Shown piece by piece: positions 47,904-57,618 of a stretch of 64,000 bases of DNA. This DNA is from Pollutimonas sp036675275. GTDB taxonomy: Bacteria > Pseudomonadota > Gammaproteobacteria > Burkholderiales > Burkholderiaceae_B. Location of the stretch: positions 434,001 through 498,000 of the forward strand of contig JAKFFG010000005.1 in the NCBI GenBank assembly GCA_036675275.1. The letters run 5' to 3'. Under the pieces are notes generated by a model. That model saw only the letters and a program-made list of their open reading frames with translations, was not told the DNA's origin and made no database searches. Position 1 is the stretch's first letter. Every line of letters starts with the position of its first letter. The position numbers and the translations under genes are program-made.

Positions 47904-48608
47904 TTATGCCACCGACAAGTAGCGATGCTGTGTATCGGTATCGTTGATCAGCGCCTGGCTGCTCGCCTCGTGGACGATCATGCCTTTTTCCAATATGTAG
48001 GCCCGCTGCGCATGCTTGAGGGCGAAGTGTACGCTCTGATCGGTGAATAAAATTGTGGTGGTTTTGGACAATTGGTCTATCAGCGCGCCAATCTGCTTGA
48101 CGATGACCGGTGCAAGGCCTTCATTAGGCTCGTCCAGCAGAAGCAGCGAGGGTTCACTCATCAGGGATCTTGCCACGGCCAACATTTGCTGCTGGCCGCC
48201 CGACAAGGTGCTGCCGTCCTGACCGGCCAGTTCGCCCAGCATGGGATACTCGTCGAAAATGCGCTCGATGGTCCACTGCCGCTCGACCCCGGGGCGCCGG
48301 TATTCGGCAATTTCGAGGTTTTCACGAACGCTGAGGCCCGGGAATATACGGCGGTCTTCGGGCACCAGCCCGATACCCGCGCGCGCATTGCGGTAAGCCG
48401 GTTGCCCGGTAATGTCGCGGCCCTGGAATGTTACACGGCCCCTGCGCGGCGCCGACAAGCCGATGATGCTGCGCAAGGTGGTGCTTTTGCCGGCACCGTT
48501 ACGGCCCAGCAGGCAGACCGTCTCGCCTTCCTTAAGGTTCAACGAAATGCCCTGGAGGGCGTGGCTTTCACCATAGTAGGTGTGAATATTATCGACTTCG
48601 AGAATCAT
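47904..48608 (-). CDS. livF: Branched-chain amino acid-type ABC transporter ATPase LivF
   Basis: A 234-residue ATPase. Walker A GRNGAGKST, signature LSGGQQQM, Walker B LLLDEPNEGLAP. It pairs with LivG to power import through LivHM. It overlaps livG by four bases. Confidence 0.93.
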   Translation of the reverse strand: MILEVDNIHTYYGESHALQGISLNLKEGETVCLLGRNGAGKSTTLRSIIGLSAPRRGRVTFQGRDITGQPAYRNARAGIGLVPEDRRIFPGLSVRENLEIAEYRRPGVERQWTIERIFDEYPMLGELAGQDGSTLSGGQQQMLAVARSLMSEPSLLLLDEPNEGLAPVIVKQIGALIDQLSKTTTILFTDQSVHFALKHAQRAYILEKGMIVHEASSQALINDTDTQHRYLSVA

Positions 48609-49375
48609 GGCGCCATTTCCTCTTCTGCGTCGCCCAAATAAGCCCGCCTGACTTCCGGATGCATCTTGACCTCCTGGGGCGTGCCCAGGACCAGCGACTG
48701 GCCACGGTGCATGACCAGAATGCGGTTCGCCACGTCGAATACCACGCCCATATCGTGCTCCGTGATGAGAAAGGTGTAATCGCCGGTAGCCGCCAATGAC
48801 TTGATCAAGGCCGTAACCCGGTGGGTTTCATCGGGCGTCATGCCAGCCGTGGGTTCGTCGAGCAAGACCAGATGCGGGCGCGTTGCCAGCACCATTGCGA
48901 TTTCCACCAAGCGCTTGTCGCCATAGCTGATGACGCCGGCTCGCCGCAGGGCGAGATCAGTCAATGAAAGGCGCTCCAGCAGCGTATCGGCTTCTTGCTG
49001 TATGGGCCGGTTGCGCGATGCAATGTTGGACCAGCGCCGACTGTCTCCGTGGTAGGCCGTGAGCGCTACCTCGACGTTCTCGCGTACGGTCATTTCGTTG
49101 AAGATGTTGTTGATCTGGAACGAACGCGATACGCCCATGCGGCTGATGCGATGCGGAGGCAGGCCGGTAATGTCCTGGCTTTCGAACATGATCTTGCCCG
49201 AGGTAGGCGTCATGCGGCCCGACAACATGTTGTAGAACGTTGTCTTGCCGGCGCCATTCGGGCCGATGATGGCCAGGGTTTCATGAGGCAATACGTCGAG
49301 CGACACGTCGAGTACCGCCGCCACGCCGCCGAAGCGCTTGGTCAGGTTGCTGACTTGCAAGATGGCTTGAGTCAT
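48605..49375 (-). CDS. livG: ABC transporter ATPase LivG
   Basis: A 256-residue ATPase with Walker A GPNGAGKTT and Walker B LVLLDEPTAGM. The signature is a non-standard ISYGDKRLVEIAM rather than LSGGQ, usual in LivG. The C-terminal VRRAYLGDAE is the LivG end. It overlaps livM by four bases. Confidence 0.93.
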   Translation of the reverse strand: MTQAILQVSNLTKRFGGVAAVLDVSLDVLPHETLAIIGPNGAGKTTFYNMLSGRMTPTSGKIMFESQDITGLPPHRISRMGVSRSFQINNIFNEMTVRENVEVALTAYHGDSRRWSNIASRNRPIQQEADTLLERLSLTDLALRRAGVISYGDKRLVEIAMVLATRPHLVLLDEPTAGMTPDETHRVTALIKSLAATGDYTFLITEHDMGVVFDVANRILVMHRGQSLVLGTPQEVKMHPEVRRAYLGDAEEEMAP

Positions 49376-50316
49376 TTGCGCTCCTTGGACCAGTCAAGAA
49401 TGGTGCCCAGCACGCCCCGCCGGAAGAACATCACCATCAGCGCCAGTATGATGCCCAGGACCAGCATCCATGCATGCGTCATGCTTGTGATCCATGTTTC
49501 CAGCAACACGAACATGCCGGCGCCAAAGAAGGGTCCGAGAAAATAGCCGGTGCCGCCCAGGATGGACATCAGCACAGGCTCTGCCGACATGGACCAGTGC
49601 ACGAGTTCCGGGCTGGCGATACGCAGGAATGGCGCCATCAGCCCACCAGCCAGGCCGGCAAACGCACCCGAGACCGTGAAGGCCGCCAGGCGGTAGCTTC
49701 GAACATTGAGTCCGCAAAATGCCACGCGTTCGGGGTTCTGCCGAATGGCGCGCAAAATGAGACCGAACGATGAGCGGCAGATGAGATACAGGATAGCAGT
49801 GGCCAGCACGACAATGGCCAGAACGACATGGTAGTAAACGCTGGGATTTCCCAATGCAAGATCGAAACCCAGCCCCAATGAGCTCACGCGAAACCCGGCT
49901 ATTCCGTCGCTGCCATTGGTCACCGACCGCCACTGGTGCACCACAGCGAAGACCATCATGCCGAAGGCCAGGGTCAACATGGAGAAATAGACTTCATTCA
50001 GCCGGACACTGAAAAAACCGATAACCAGGGCAAGGACGGCGCTGGCCACGATGGCCACCAGCAAGCATGCCAACAGCGGCCATTGTGCGTCTTGCAGCAG
50101 CAAAGCCGTGGCGTAGGATCCTACGCCGAAGAAGGCGGCATGCCCGAAACTGAGCATGCCCGTATAGCCGAAAATAAGATTGAAGCTGGCGGCAAACAGG
50201 CCCAGTATCAGGATTTCCGTGGCAATGAAGATATAGAAGTACGGCATTATCCACGGCAAGGCGACCAGCCCGAACAGCAAGAATGCCAGAAGCAAAGGTA
50301 TGATTCGGATCTTCAT
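49372..50316 (-). CDS. livM: ABC transporter permease LivM
   Basis: A 314-residue permease with about nine to ten membrane spans. The conserved LivM segment FNLIFGYTGMLSFGHAAFFG is near residue 45, and the coupling region NPERVAFCGLNVRSYRLAAF is present. It overlaps livH by four bases. Confidence 0.93.
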   Translation of the reverse strand: MKIRIIPLLLAFLLFGLVALPWIMPYFYIFIATEILILGLFAASFNLIFGYTGMLSFGHAAFFGVGSYATALLLQDAQWPLLACLLVAIVASAVLALVIGFFSVRLNEVYFSMLTLAFGMMVFAVVHQWRSVTNGSDGIAGFRVSSLGLGFDLALGNPSVYYHVVLAIVVLATAILYLICRSSFGLILRAIRQNPERVAFCGLNVRSYRLAAFTVSGAFAGLAGGLMAPFLRIASPELVHWSMSAEPVLMSILGGTGYFLGPFFGAGMFVLLETWITSMTHAWMLVLGIILALMVMFFRRGVLGTILDWSKERK

Positions 50317-51185
50317 GCCGATGCCCCCTTGCCCATCAGGCCATGCGGCTTGAGCAACAGGACGATAGCCATTCCAACGAAAGGCAGAATCAGGTTGACG
50401 TCGGGGAAGAAACGGCCCCCGAATCCGTAGATCAGTCCAAGAATGATCGCGCCCAGCAGCGTTCCGGGGAAACTGCCCAGACCACCAATGACCACGACGA
50501 TAAAACTTTCGATAATGATTTTGTCGCCCATGCCTGGGTCAATGGCCCGCATCGGCGCCGCAACAACGCCGCCCACGGCTGCCAGCCAGGCGCCAAATGC
50601 AAATACCCCTGTAATGACCATCTTGGTATTGATGCAAAGCACCTGTGCCATGTCGCGGTCGAGTGCCGCGGCACGCATGATCTTGCCGACTCGCGTGCGG
50701 TTGAACAAAAACCACAGCGCGCAAACGAAAACCAGCCCGACCGCCACGACGAAAAGGCTGTAGACCGGATACGTGACTCCGCCGGGAAGCATCGCGGTGC
50801 CTTGCAGCACGGGAGGCGGGTCGATCACGTGTATGCCTGTACCCCACACCAGCCGCACGGACTCATTCAGGATAAGCAGTAGCGCGAAGGTAAGCAGCAG
50901 ACTATCGGAAATTTCGCGCTGGTAAATGAAGCGCAGCATGAGACGGTCGATGACCACTGCCAGCGCAGCCACGCCCAGGGGGGCAAGCAGCAAGGTCAGC
51001 CAGAACGACATGCCCAGCAGCGTCATGCAGGTATACGCAAGATAAGCGCCCAGCATGTACAGCGCGCCATGGGCAAAATTGATGACGTTCAACACACCGA
51101 AGATAATATTCAATCCAACCGCAATGACAAACAGCAGCAGGCCGATATCAAGGCTGTTGAGCAAAGCCATGCCTAGACTGCTCAT
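50313..51185 (-). CDS. livH: ABC transporter permease LivH
   Basis: A 290-residue permease, about eight spans. LivH elements GVLNVINFAHGALYMLGAYL and RDMAQVLCINTKMV (coupling helix), then GLGSFPGTLLGAIILGLIYG near the end. The gap to the binding-protein gene is 84 bp. Confidence 0.93.
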   Translation of the reverse strand: MSSLGMALLNSLDIGLLLFVIAVGLNIIFGVLNVINFAHGALYMLGAYLAYTCMTLLGMSFWLTLLLAPLGVAALAVVIDRLMLRFIYQREISDSLLLTFALLLILNESVRLVWGTGIHVIDPPPVLQGTAMLPGGVTYPVYSLFVVAVGLVFVCALWFLFNRTRVGKIMRAAALDRDMAQVLCINTKMVITGVFAFGAWLAAVGGVVAAPMRAIDPGMGDKIIIESFIVVVIGGLGSFPGTLLGAIILGLIYGFGGRFFPDVNLILPFVGMAIVLLLKPHGLMGKGASA

Positions 51186-51269
51186 GGTATTTCCCCCTTA
51201 ATTCACACACGCCGCCCGGCGCCGCGGTGCCAGGCGGGACTGAAGCATTTCAAGAACCGAACGGAGTGA

Positions 51270-52490
51270 TTACATCTTGCAGGCAGGATCGACCGGAGGC
51301 GTGATTTTTTCGCCGTCAAAGAATTGTGCGTCGGTCAGGGAGCGGATTTTGTCTTGCGTGTTCATGGCGCCTGTACGGCCCCAGGTAGGTCCGATCAGCG
51401 CCTGGTTGTCGCCCTTGCGGAAGGTTATGGAACCGGTCGGGGTAGGGATACTCAGCCCCGATAGCGCCTGGGCGACCGCCTTGCCGTCGGTGTTGCCGGC
51501 TTTCTCGATAGCTGCCTTGAAAGCGTACACAGCAACATAGGCGCCTTCGGCGTTATAGCTGGGCGGCGTGCCGTAGTTTTTCTGGTACGAAGCCACGAAT
51601 TTCTTGTTGAGCTCGTTATCGTGGGAGCCATACCAGTAGCGCGTCCCCAGCCACACTCCCTCTGGCATCTGGTCGCCCAGCGCCGCAAGCACCTCGGTGG
51701 CGGCGCCCACTGTAAACAGCACCTCGAACCCCTGCTTGAAGAAGCCCCGGTTGTTGGCCTGGCGCACAAAATTGACCAGGTCGCCGCCCCATAGGGAAAT
51801 CATCACGCCATCCGGCTTGGACTCCATGACGCCATTGATGAAGGGGGTGAAGTCCTCGGCCCCGAACCGGGGAAATGCCGTTTCGGACATGAGTACGGCA
51901 TCAGGAGATTTCTCTTTCAGGTACTTGCCAAAGAACTCCCAGGATTGATGCCCGAAAGCATAATCAGGACCTATGGTGGTCCATTTCTTGGCTCCGGTCT
52001 TGGCCGCTATCGTGGCCGCCCCCTGCATGTTCTGGTGGACATTGACACTGACCCGGTAAGTAAAGGCATTGCAAAGCTTGCCGGTTACGTCGGGGGTCGC
52101 GGCGTGGGTGATGATGAAGGGCTTGCCGAGCTCCGGCAATACGGGCGCCAGGCCTTGCGCCACTCCGGAGCTGTCCAGCCCCATCAGCACGTCGGCTTCG
52201 TCCTGGTAGACCAGCTTGCGGGCCGCCTGGATAGCCACCGCAGCCTTGCCCTGGCCGTCCTCCAGGTGCAATGCCAGTTGGCGCCCGAGGACGCCGCCCG
52301 CGGCATTGATTTCATCCATGGCCAGTTGGATGCCCTGCTGTGCGAACTTTCCGTAAGTGGCCGCACTGCCGGACATGATGTAGATGGCGCCGATCTTGAT
52401 CGGGTCTTCGGCCGCATGGGCGGCACCCAGGCCCATCGAGCCGGCAAGCGCCACTGATAAAACAGAACGGGTCGCAAGAGTCTTGAACAT
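51270..52490 (-). CDS. Periplasmic substrate-binding protein, LIV type
   Basis: A 406-residue protein with a signal peptide of about 26 residues (AGSMGLGAAHAAEDPIKIG at the cut). The Leu/Ile/Val-binding-protein fold starts GAIYIMSGSAATYGKFAQQG. The substrate is unknown. Paired with acyl-CoA enzymes, an aromatic or hydroxy/keto acid is more likely than an amino acid. It is separated from the ligase gene by about 106 bp. Confidence 0.92.
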   Translation of the reverse strand: MFKTLATRSVLSVALAGSMGLGAAHAAEDPIKIGAIYIMSGSAATYGKFAQQGIQLAMDEINAAGGVLGRQLALHLEDGQGKAAVAIQAARKLVYQDEADVLMGLDSSGVAQGLAPVLPELGKPFIITHAATPDVTGKLCNAFTYRVSVNVHQNMQGAATIAAKTGAKKWTTIGPDYAFGHQSWEFFGKYLKEKSPDAVLMSETAFPRFGAEDFTPFINGVMESKPDGVMISLWGGDLVNFVRQANNRGFFKQGFEVLFTVGAATEVLAALGDQMPEGVWLGTRYWYGSHDNELNKKFVASYQKNYGTPPSYNAEGAYVAVYAFKAAIEKAGNTDGKAVAQALSGLSIPTPTGSITFRKGDNQALIGPTWGRTGAMNTQDKIRSLTDAQFFDGEKITPPVDPACKM

Positions 52491-52596
52491 GTATTGTCTC
52501 CTTGAGGAATAGTTATTTAGTACATTTCTAAGTTCTCTACTTCTGCACTACTCTGTGCACCGGTAATCCAGCGTCTTTTTGATGGTTTCCTTCGGT

Positions 52597-54228
52597 TTAA
52601 TGCGGGCCTTTGGCCGCAAGCGTGTCTCTGAGAATATTCTTGCGTATCTTTCCGGTGGATGTCTTGGGCAGCTCGCCGAAAACAATGCGCTTGGGAGCCT
52701 TGAACGAGGCCATGCGGGCTTTGCAAAAAGCGATGAATTCCATCTCGTCGTTCGGCTGCGCTTCGTCTTTCAGGGCCACAAAGGCGCAGGGCACCTCGCC
52801 CCACTTCTCGTCGGCCAGCGCCACCACTGCCGCTTCGAATACCCTGGGATGACTGTACAGGACCTCCTCGATTTCCTGACTGGAGATATTTTCCCCGCCC
52901 GAAATAATGATGTCTTTGGCGCGGTCCTTGATTTCAACATAGCCGTCCGGATGCATCACGGCGATATCGCCGGTGTGGAACCACCCGTCCTTGAAAGCTT
53001 CCTGCGTGCCGGCTTCGTTCTTCAAATATCCTTTCATCAGCGTATTGCCGCGAATGAGCAGTTCGCCTAGCGTCTGCCCGTCCGCCGGTGCGGGGCTGCC
53101 ATCGTCCAGCCGCGCCACGCTGAGTTCGTCTATGGCCAATAGCCCAACGCCCTGCCTGGCCATTTTTCGGGCGAGTTCATCAGCTGGCAGTTCGTTCCAT
53201 TCGTCGTGCCACACACAAAGTGCCGACGGTCCGTAGGACTCGGTCAGCCCATACAGATGGGTGATATTGAAGCCGACTTGCCGGGCCCGGCTTATGACAG
53301 GGCTGGGCGGCGCCGCGCCGCCCAGGCCGAACTGCACAGGCTGCTGCAGCGTCTGGCCGCTATTGTGGAAATCATTCAACAGCATGTTCAACACAACGGG
53401 CGCGCCGCACATATGGGTTACGCCGTGCTTGCGAATGCGATCGAGAACCGCTGGGGCCTGGACTTTGCGCAGGCAGACGTGTGTGCCGCCGACCGCGGTC
53501 ACAGCCCAGGTATAGCACCACCCGTTGCAATGAAACATCGGCAGGGTCCATAGATACACCGCGCCGGCGCTCATGTTGAAGGCCATGGCGTTGCTCATCG
53601 CGGCCAGGTAAGCCCCGCGATGATGATAGACGGCTCCCTTGGGATTGCCGGTAGTGCCCGAGGTGTAATTAAGCGTGATGGCGTCCCATTCATCGTCGAC
53701 TTTGTTCCAGCGGAAGTCTGAATCGCCGGCCGCGACCATATTTTCGTGGAGAAGCACTTCGGCGGCCTGCAAGGCCCCACCCTCGCGTACGATAGCAACC
53801 AGCAAGGGCGGCGACTCCAGGATGGCCATGGCCTGACGAACCAGCGGTTCGAACTCGGTGTCGTACAGCAAAACCTTGGACTCGCCATGCTGAAGGATGA
53901 AGGCGAGCGTCGGCGCGTCGACACGCGTGTTCACGGCATTGAGCACTGCTCCGACCATGGGGATGGAATAGTGGCTCTCCAATAGCTCATGGGTGTTGAA
54001 GCACAGGACAGAAACTGTATCGCCGGACTGGATCCCTATTTTCGTCAGTGCCGACGCCATACTGCAGCACCGGCGGTAGAGATGCCGATAGGTCAGGACC
54101 AGATCTTCGTCTATTACCGCCAGCTTGTCGGGATACACGTGAGCCGAGCGCTCAAGAAAGCTGACAGGCGTCAGGCTGGAATAATTTGCTGGCTGCTTGC
54201 CCAGCCCCTGCTGATATGGCTTGCTCAT
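52597..54228 (-). CDS. Acyl-CoA ligase, AMP-forming (LvaE-like)
   Basis: A 543-residue enzyme activating a carboxylic acid with ATP and CoA. Motifs in order: P-loop NYTSGTTGNPKGAVYHHRG, adenine-binding YGLTESYGP, GDIAVMHPDGYVEIKDRAKD and the hinge IISGGENISSQEIEEVLYSH. The catalytic Lys lies in PKTSTGKIRKN. In the P. putida lva operon LvaE makes levulinyl-CoA. This gene stands in the equivalent enzyme set. It overlaps the DUF6285 gene by four bases. Confidence 0.9.
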   Translation of the reverse strand: MSKPYQQGLGKQPANYSSLTPVSFLERSAHVYPDKLAVIDEDLVLTYRHLYRRCCSMASALTKIGIQSGDTVSVLCFNTHELLESHYSIPMVGAVLNAVNTRVDAPTLAFILQHGESKVLLYDTEFEPLVRQAMAILESPPLLVAIVREGGALQAAEVLLHENMVAAGDSDFRWNKVDDEWDAITLNYTSGTTGNPKGAVYHHRGAYLAAMSNAMAFNMSAGAVYLWTLPMFHCNGWCYTWAVTAVGGTHVCLRKVQAPAVLDRIRKHGVTHMCGAPVVLNMLLNDFHNSGQTLQQPVQFGLGGAAPPSPVISRARQVGFNITHLYGLTESYGPSALCVWHDEWNELPADELARKMARQGVGLLAIDELSVARLDDGSPAPADGQTLGELLIRGNTLMKGYLKNEAGTQEAFKDGWFHTGDIAVMHPDGYVEIKDRAKDIIISGGENISSQEIEEVLYSHPRVFEAAVVALADEKWGEVPCAFVALKDEAQPNDEMEFIAFCKARMASFKAPKRIVFGELPKTSTGKIRKNILRDTLAAKGPH

Positions 54229-54599
54229 GCAGTATCCCCTTGTTTATCCAACTGCTTCGGGTTGGTAATCGCGAGCTTGTCCCGCGTAAGGTCCAAAAGC
54301 AATGGGAGCAATAGCCCATGCCTCGACGGGTCGATGGCCTGCTTTCGAATCAACTCGGCCAAACCCCGTTCGGTGGCATTTGCCATGTCTTCGAGTCCAA
54401 CCTGGCGATAGAACAACAGGATACGCTCTTCAGATGCATCGCGGCCCTGCCGGTCCAATTCGCGCGCGGCCATTGCCATGGCGTTGGCGATCATCAATGC
54501 GTCGTAAGTCTGGGCCGCCGGCAGCAAAGGCAGGAGCTCATCGAGCAAGGTACGCCGAGCCACCGCGAGGAGTTCGCTTCCGTTCGGACGATTACTCAT
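54225..54599 (-). CDS. DUF6285 protein, LvaB-like partner of the kinase
   Basis: A 124-residue helical protein (starts MSNRPNGSELLAVARRTLLD; YDALMIANAMAMAARELDRQ). DUF6285 proteins are encoded next to APH-fold acyl-CoA kinases, and the small protein LvaB has this position in P. putida. ATG 54599 overlaps the kinase stop. It probably forms a complex with the kinase. Identity with LvaB rests on size and context. Confidence 0.78.
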   Translation of the reverse strand: MSNRPNGSELLAVARRTLLDELLPLLPAAQTYDALMIANAMAMAARELDRQGRDASEERILLFYRQVGLEDMANATERGLAELIRKQAIDPSRHGLLLPLLLDLTRDKLAITNPKQLDKQGDTA

Positions 54600-55620
54600 T
54601 TCGGCTCTCCTGGACAATCTGAGTCAGGATATTGAATTCGATTTCCGGCAACAGACGCCCGGTCAAGGCGAGCTCCAGCGAGGACTGCTCGCCAGACAGA
54701 TGACGTTGGGCCTGCTGCAAGGCAATGATGGCCCAGCGGGTCATACCCATGACTTCCCAATAAGATACTCTGGCCGGATCGACCGGCTGCCCCGAGATGC
54801 TGGAATAGGCGGCGAACAAGTCGGCCTTGTCGCCCACGCCCCCTACCTCTTTATGGCTGGCCCCAAAACGCCAGCTTTTTGAGCACAGCCAGCCTATATC
54901 TTCGTACGGATCGCTCCAGGCCGCAAACTCCCAGTCCAGGATGCCCGTGAGGCGGCCGTCATCCACCATGTAGTTGCCGGTACGGAAATCGCAGTGGCAC
55001 AGCACCACATCGGCATCCGAAGGCTCGTGGTCCTGCAACCAGTTCAGCGACCACTCCAGTACGGGATGCGGTTCGGGTATGGCATCGAGCGCAGCGCGAT
55101 ACTGCCGGATGCGGGCCGCGGAGGGCGACGGATGCGGCATAGGCAATGCGTGCAGCCGCGCCATGGGCGGACGCACCTGATGCAGCCGGGCAAGCTCGAT
55201 GCCCAACTGATGCGTCAGTTTTTGCGCCTGCTCGGGCGCAAGACCGCCGCGCACGAGCTTGTGTCCGGCGGCCGTGCCCGATACTCGGGTCATGATGCAA
55301 AACACATTCCCGGTCACGCCTGTATCGGTGCATAACCACAATGGCTGTGGGACCGTGACGCCGGCCTCCCAGGCGACGTTCAGTATCTGGAATTCCTGCT
55401 CGCGGCTGAGACTGGCGGCTATCGTGGAGGGCGCATCGCTACGCACGACCAGATCGAGGCGGCCGGGGTGCTGGCCGCCGCTGCAGTCCACGGACAGGGC
55501 GTAATTGCTCTGGATGGCGCCGCCCGACAGACGGAAAAATTCGATTACCTGAATGTCGTCGGCCTTGGTCTGATCCCTGACATACAGCGCCAGGGCCCGG
55601 CTTATGTCATCGAGATCCAC
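54592..55620 (-). CDS. APH-fold kinase, LvaA / ACAD10-11 N-terminal type
   Basis: A 342-residue kinase of the aminoglycoside phosphotransferase fold. Catalytic loop VLCHCDFRTGNYMVDDGRLT (His-x-Asp with Asn) and metal site ILDWEFAAWSDPYEDIGWL are both present. The N-lobe has LDLVVRSDAPST. By analogy with LvaA and with the kinase half of mammalian ACAD10/11, it should phosphorylate the 4-hydroxyl of a 4-hydroxyacyl-CoA rather than an antibiotic. It is four bases after the dehydrogenase gene. Confidence 0.87.
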   Translation of the reverse strand: MDLDDISRALALYVRDQTKADDIQVIEFFRLSGGAIQSNYALSVDCSGGQHPGRLDLVVRSDAPSTIAASLSREQEFQILNVAWEAGVTVPQPLWLCTDTGVTGNVFCIMTRVSGTAAGHKLVRGGLAPEQAQKLTHQLGIELARLHQVRPPMARLHALPMPHPSPSAARIRQYRAALDAIPEPHPVLEWSLNWLQDHEPSDADVVLCHCDFRTGNYMVDDGRLTGILDWEFAAWSDPYEDIGWLCSKSWRFGASHKEVGGVGDKADLFAAYSSISGQPVDPARVSYWEVMGMTRWAIIALQQAQRHLSGEQSSLELALTGRLLPEIEFNILTQIVQESRNE

Positions 55621-55623
55621 GGC

Positions 55624-56820
55624 TCAGCCCCAGGACCAGAAGTCGTTGCCTTCTTTCAGCAGGTTCTTGGACAGCACCATCTTGTGGACCTCCGAGGCCC
55701 CGTCCACCAGGCGGGCCTGCCGCGCATAACGGTATATCCATTCCAGCGGGGTGTCTTTCGAGTAGCCGCGCGCGCCGCATAACTGGATGCCGGTATCGAC
55801 CGCCTGTTGCAGGGTGTTGGAGACAGCCACCTTGGCCATGGATACTTCTTTGCGGGCGAAATCGCCTTGGTCGAGCTTCCAGGCGGCATGCATGGTGAGC
55901 AGGCGTCCGATTTGAATGCCCATTGCCGCTTCGCCCAAGAGCCATTGCACCCCTTCCCTGTCCGCCAGGCGCACGCCAAAGGATTCGCGCTCGGAGACAT
56001 AGGCCGTAGCAATTTCCAATGAGCGCTTGGATAATCCCAGCCAACGCATGCAATGGGTGAGACGGGCGGGACCGAGCCGGATCTGGGTCAGCTTGAGCCC
56101 GTCGCCCACTTCCATAAGGCGGTTTTCGTCGGGAATGACCATATCGGTAAAACGCAGCTCGCAATGACCGCCATGCTCTTCGGGCCCCATGATAGGGATG
56201 CGGCGTACGATTTCCCAACCGGGGTCGTCTTTGTGAAAGAGAAACGCCGACAAGCCTTTGCGCGCATCGTCGGAGGTACGCGCAATAAGGATGAAGTGCG
56301 AGGCCACCCCGGCACCGGTGATGAAGTGTTTGGTACCGTTCACCACCCAGTCGCCGCCCTTGCGCACGGCAGTGGTCAGCATCATGCCGGGATCGGAACC
56401 GGAACCCGGCGCGGGTTCGGTCATGACGAAGGAAGAACGAACGTCGCCGTTGACGATGGGCTGCAGCCAGCGTTCCTTCTGGCTTTCTGTAGCGACCTTG
56501 TTCAGCACCATCATATTGCCGTCGTCGGGTGCGGCCGAATTGAATACCACCGGCCCGAAGATTGAACGATTCATTTCTTCGTAGCAGGCGGCCATTTCGG
56601 ACATGGACAACCCCTGACCGCCGCGCTCCCGCGGCATTTGCAAGCTCCATAGATTCTGTTCCTTGGCCTTGGCCCGCATACGCTGCAACAATGATTCGGC
56701 GATATTTTCGTGCTCGTCGAACGAGGCGGGGTCGCCTTCCAGCGGAATCAGTTCCTCGTCAACAAATGCGCGTACGCGTTGACGGAGCTTTTCTACCTGC
56801 GTCGATAAGGTGAAATCCAT
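55624..56820 (-). CDS. Acyl-CoA dehydrogenase of ACAD10/11 (LvaC) type
   Basis: A 398-residue flavoprotein. N-domain: RERGGQGLSMSEMAACYEEM; FAD/substrate stretch: SSFVMTEPAPGSGSDPGMML; C-domain: GIQLCGARGYSKDTPLEWIY. The usual YEGT with catalytic Glu reads VDGA (ARLVDGASEVHKMVL), as in ACAD10/11, whose reaction is elimination of phosphate from 4-phosphoacyl-CoA. The neighbouring kinase supports that role. Confidence 0.88.
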   Translation of the reverse strand: MDFTLSTQVEKLRQRVRAFVDEELIPLEGDPASFDEHENIAESLLQRMRAKAKEQNLWSLQMPRERGGQGLSMSEMAACYEEMNRSIFGPVVFNSAAPDDGNMMVLNKVATESQKERWLQPIVNGDVRSSFVMTEPAPGSGSDPGMMLTTAVRKGGDWVVNGTKHFITGAGVASHFILIARTSDDARKGLSAFLFHKDDPGWEIVRRIPIMGPEEHGGHCELRFTDMVIPDENRLMEVGDGLKLTQIRLGPARLTHCMRWLGLSKRSLEIATAYVSERESFGVRLADREGVQWLLGEAAMGIQIGRLLTMHAAWKLDQGDFARKEVSMAKVAVSNTLQQAVDTGIQLCGARGYSKDTPLEWIYRYARQARLVDGASEVHKMVLSKNLLKEGNDFWSWG

Positions 56821-56832
56821 GGAGCACGCCTT

Positions 56833-57600
56833 TCAAAGAGTGGATTGCAAATGGCCGCCATCGACCACGATGGAGCTGCCTGTCATGTAGAGAGACGCAT
56901 CCGAGGCCAGGAGCAGCAATGCGCCGTCCAGGTCGGATACCTGCCCGAGGCGCCGCTGCGGGATGCGCTTGATCATGGTCTGGCCTGCCTCTGATGCGAA
57001 GAACTCCCGATTCAAGTCTGTTTCGATATAGCCGGGAGCGAGGGCGTTGACACGAATGGCGTATCGCGCCCACTCGAGCGCCAACGCGCGCGTCATTTGT
57101 TCGAGACCGGCTTTGGATACGGTATAGGGCAGCACATTGCCGGCGACCCGATAGCCCAGGATGGATGAGATATTGATGATGGAGCCCGGGCGTTGCGCCT
57201 GGACCAGGCGGCGGGCAGCCTCGTTGGCCACGAGCCAGCATCCTTTCAAGTTGACGTCGAGAACGTGGTCCCAATCTTGCGACGACATCGACAGTGAGCT
57301 TTTCTGCACGGTGTTGCCGGCCGTGCACACCACTATGTCAACCACGCCATACACCGCCTGCGCTTCGTCGAAACAGGTCTTTATGGCCGATTCGTCGGTA
57401 ACATCGGCAACCACGGCGTGAGCCTGAACGCCCTGTTCCTGCAAGCCCAGGACCAATGCGGCCAAGGATTCGGCGCGGCGGCCCGCCACGACCACTTTCG
57501 CACCTGCAAGGCCCAGCACCTGGGCGAAGTGTCCGCCCAGGCCGCCCGAAGCGCCAGTGATCAACGCTACCTTTCCGGTCAAGTCAAATGGATTGCGCAT
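56833..57600 (-). CDS. Short-chain dehydrogenase/reductase (LvaD-like)
   Basis: A 255-residue classical SDR: coenzyme motif TGASGGLGG, TAGN in place of NNAG, catalytic Ser in NISSILGYR and YTVSK, then APGYIETDLN. In the lva pathway the SDR reduces levulinyl-CoA to 4-hydroxyvaleryl-CoA, and a similar 4-oxo reduction is likely here. First gene of the operon. GAGGAG precedes ATG 57600. Confidence 0.9.
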   Translation of the reverse strand: MRNPFDLTGKVALITGASGGLGGHFAQVLGLAGAKVVVAGRRAESLAALVLGLQEQGVQAHAVVADVTDESAIKTCFDEAQAVYGVVDIVVCTAGNTVQKSSLSMSSQDWDHVLDVNLKGCWLVANEAARRLVQAQRPGSIINISSILGYRVAGNVLPYTVSKAGLEQMTRALALEWARYAIRVNALAPGYIETDLNREFFASEAGQTMIKRIPQRRLGQVSDLDGALLLLASDASLYMTGSSIVVDGGHLQSTL

Positions 57601-57618
57601 AACAGTCTCCTCGAAAAA

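Noticed and set aside
54592..55620. Aminoglycoside resistance gene
   Set aside because: The APH fold is shared with acyl-CoA kinases. Its operon context with ACAD, DUF6285 and ligase points to catabolism, not resistance.
55607..56650. 347-codon minus-strand frame overlapping the acyl-CoA dehydrogenase
   Set aside because: Same strand, other frame of a clear enzyme gene. Very Arg-rich, no motif.
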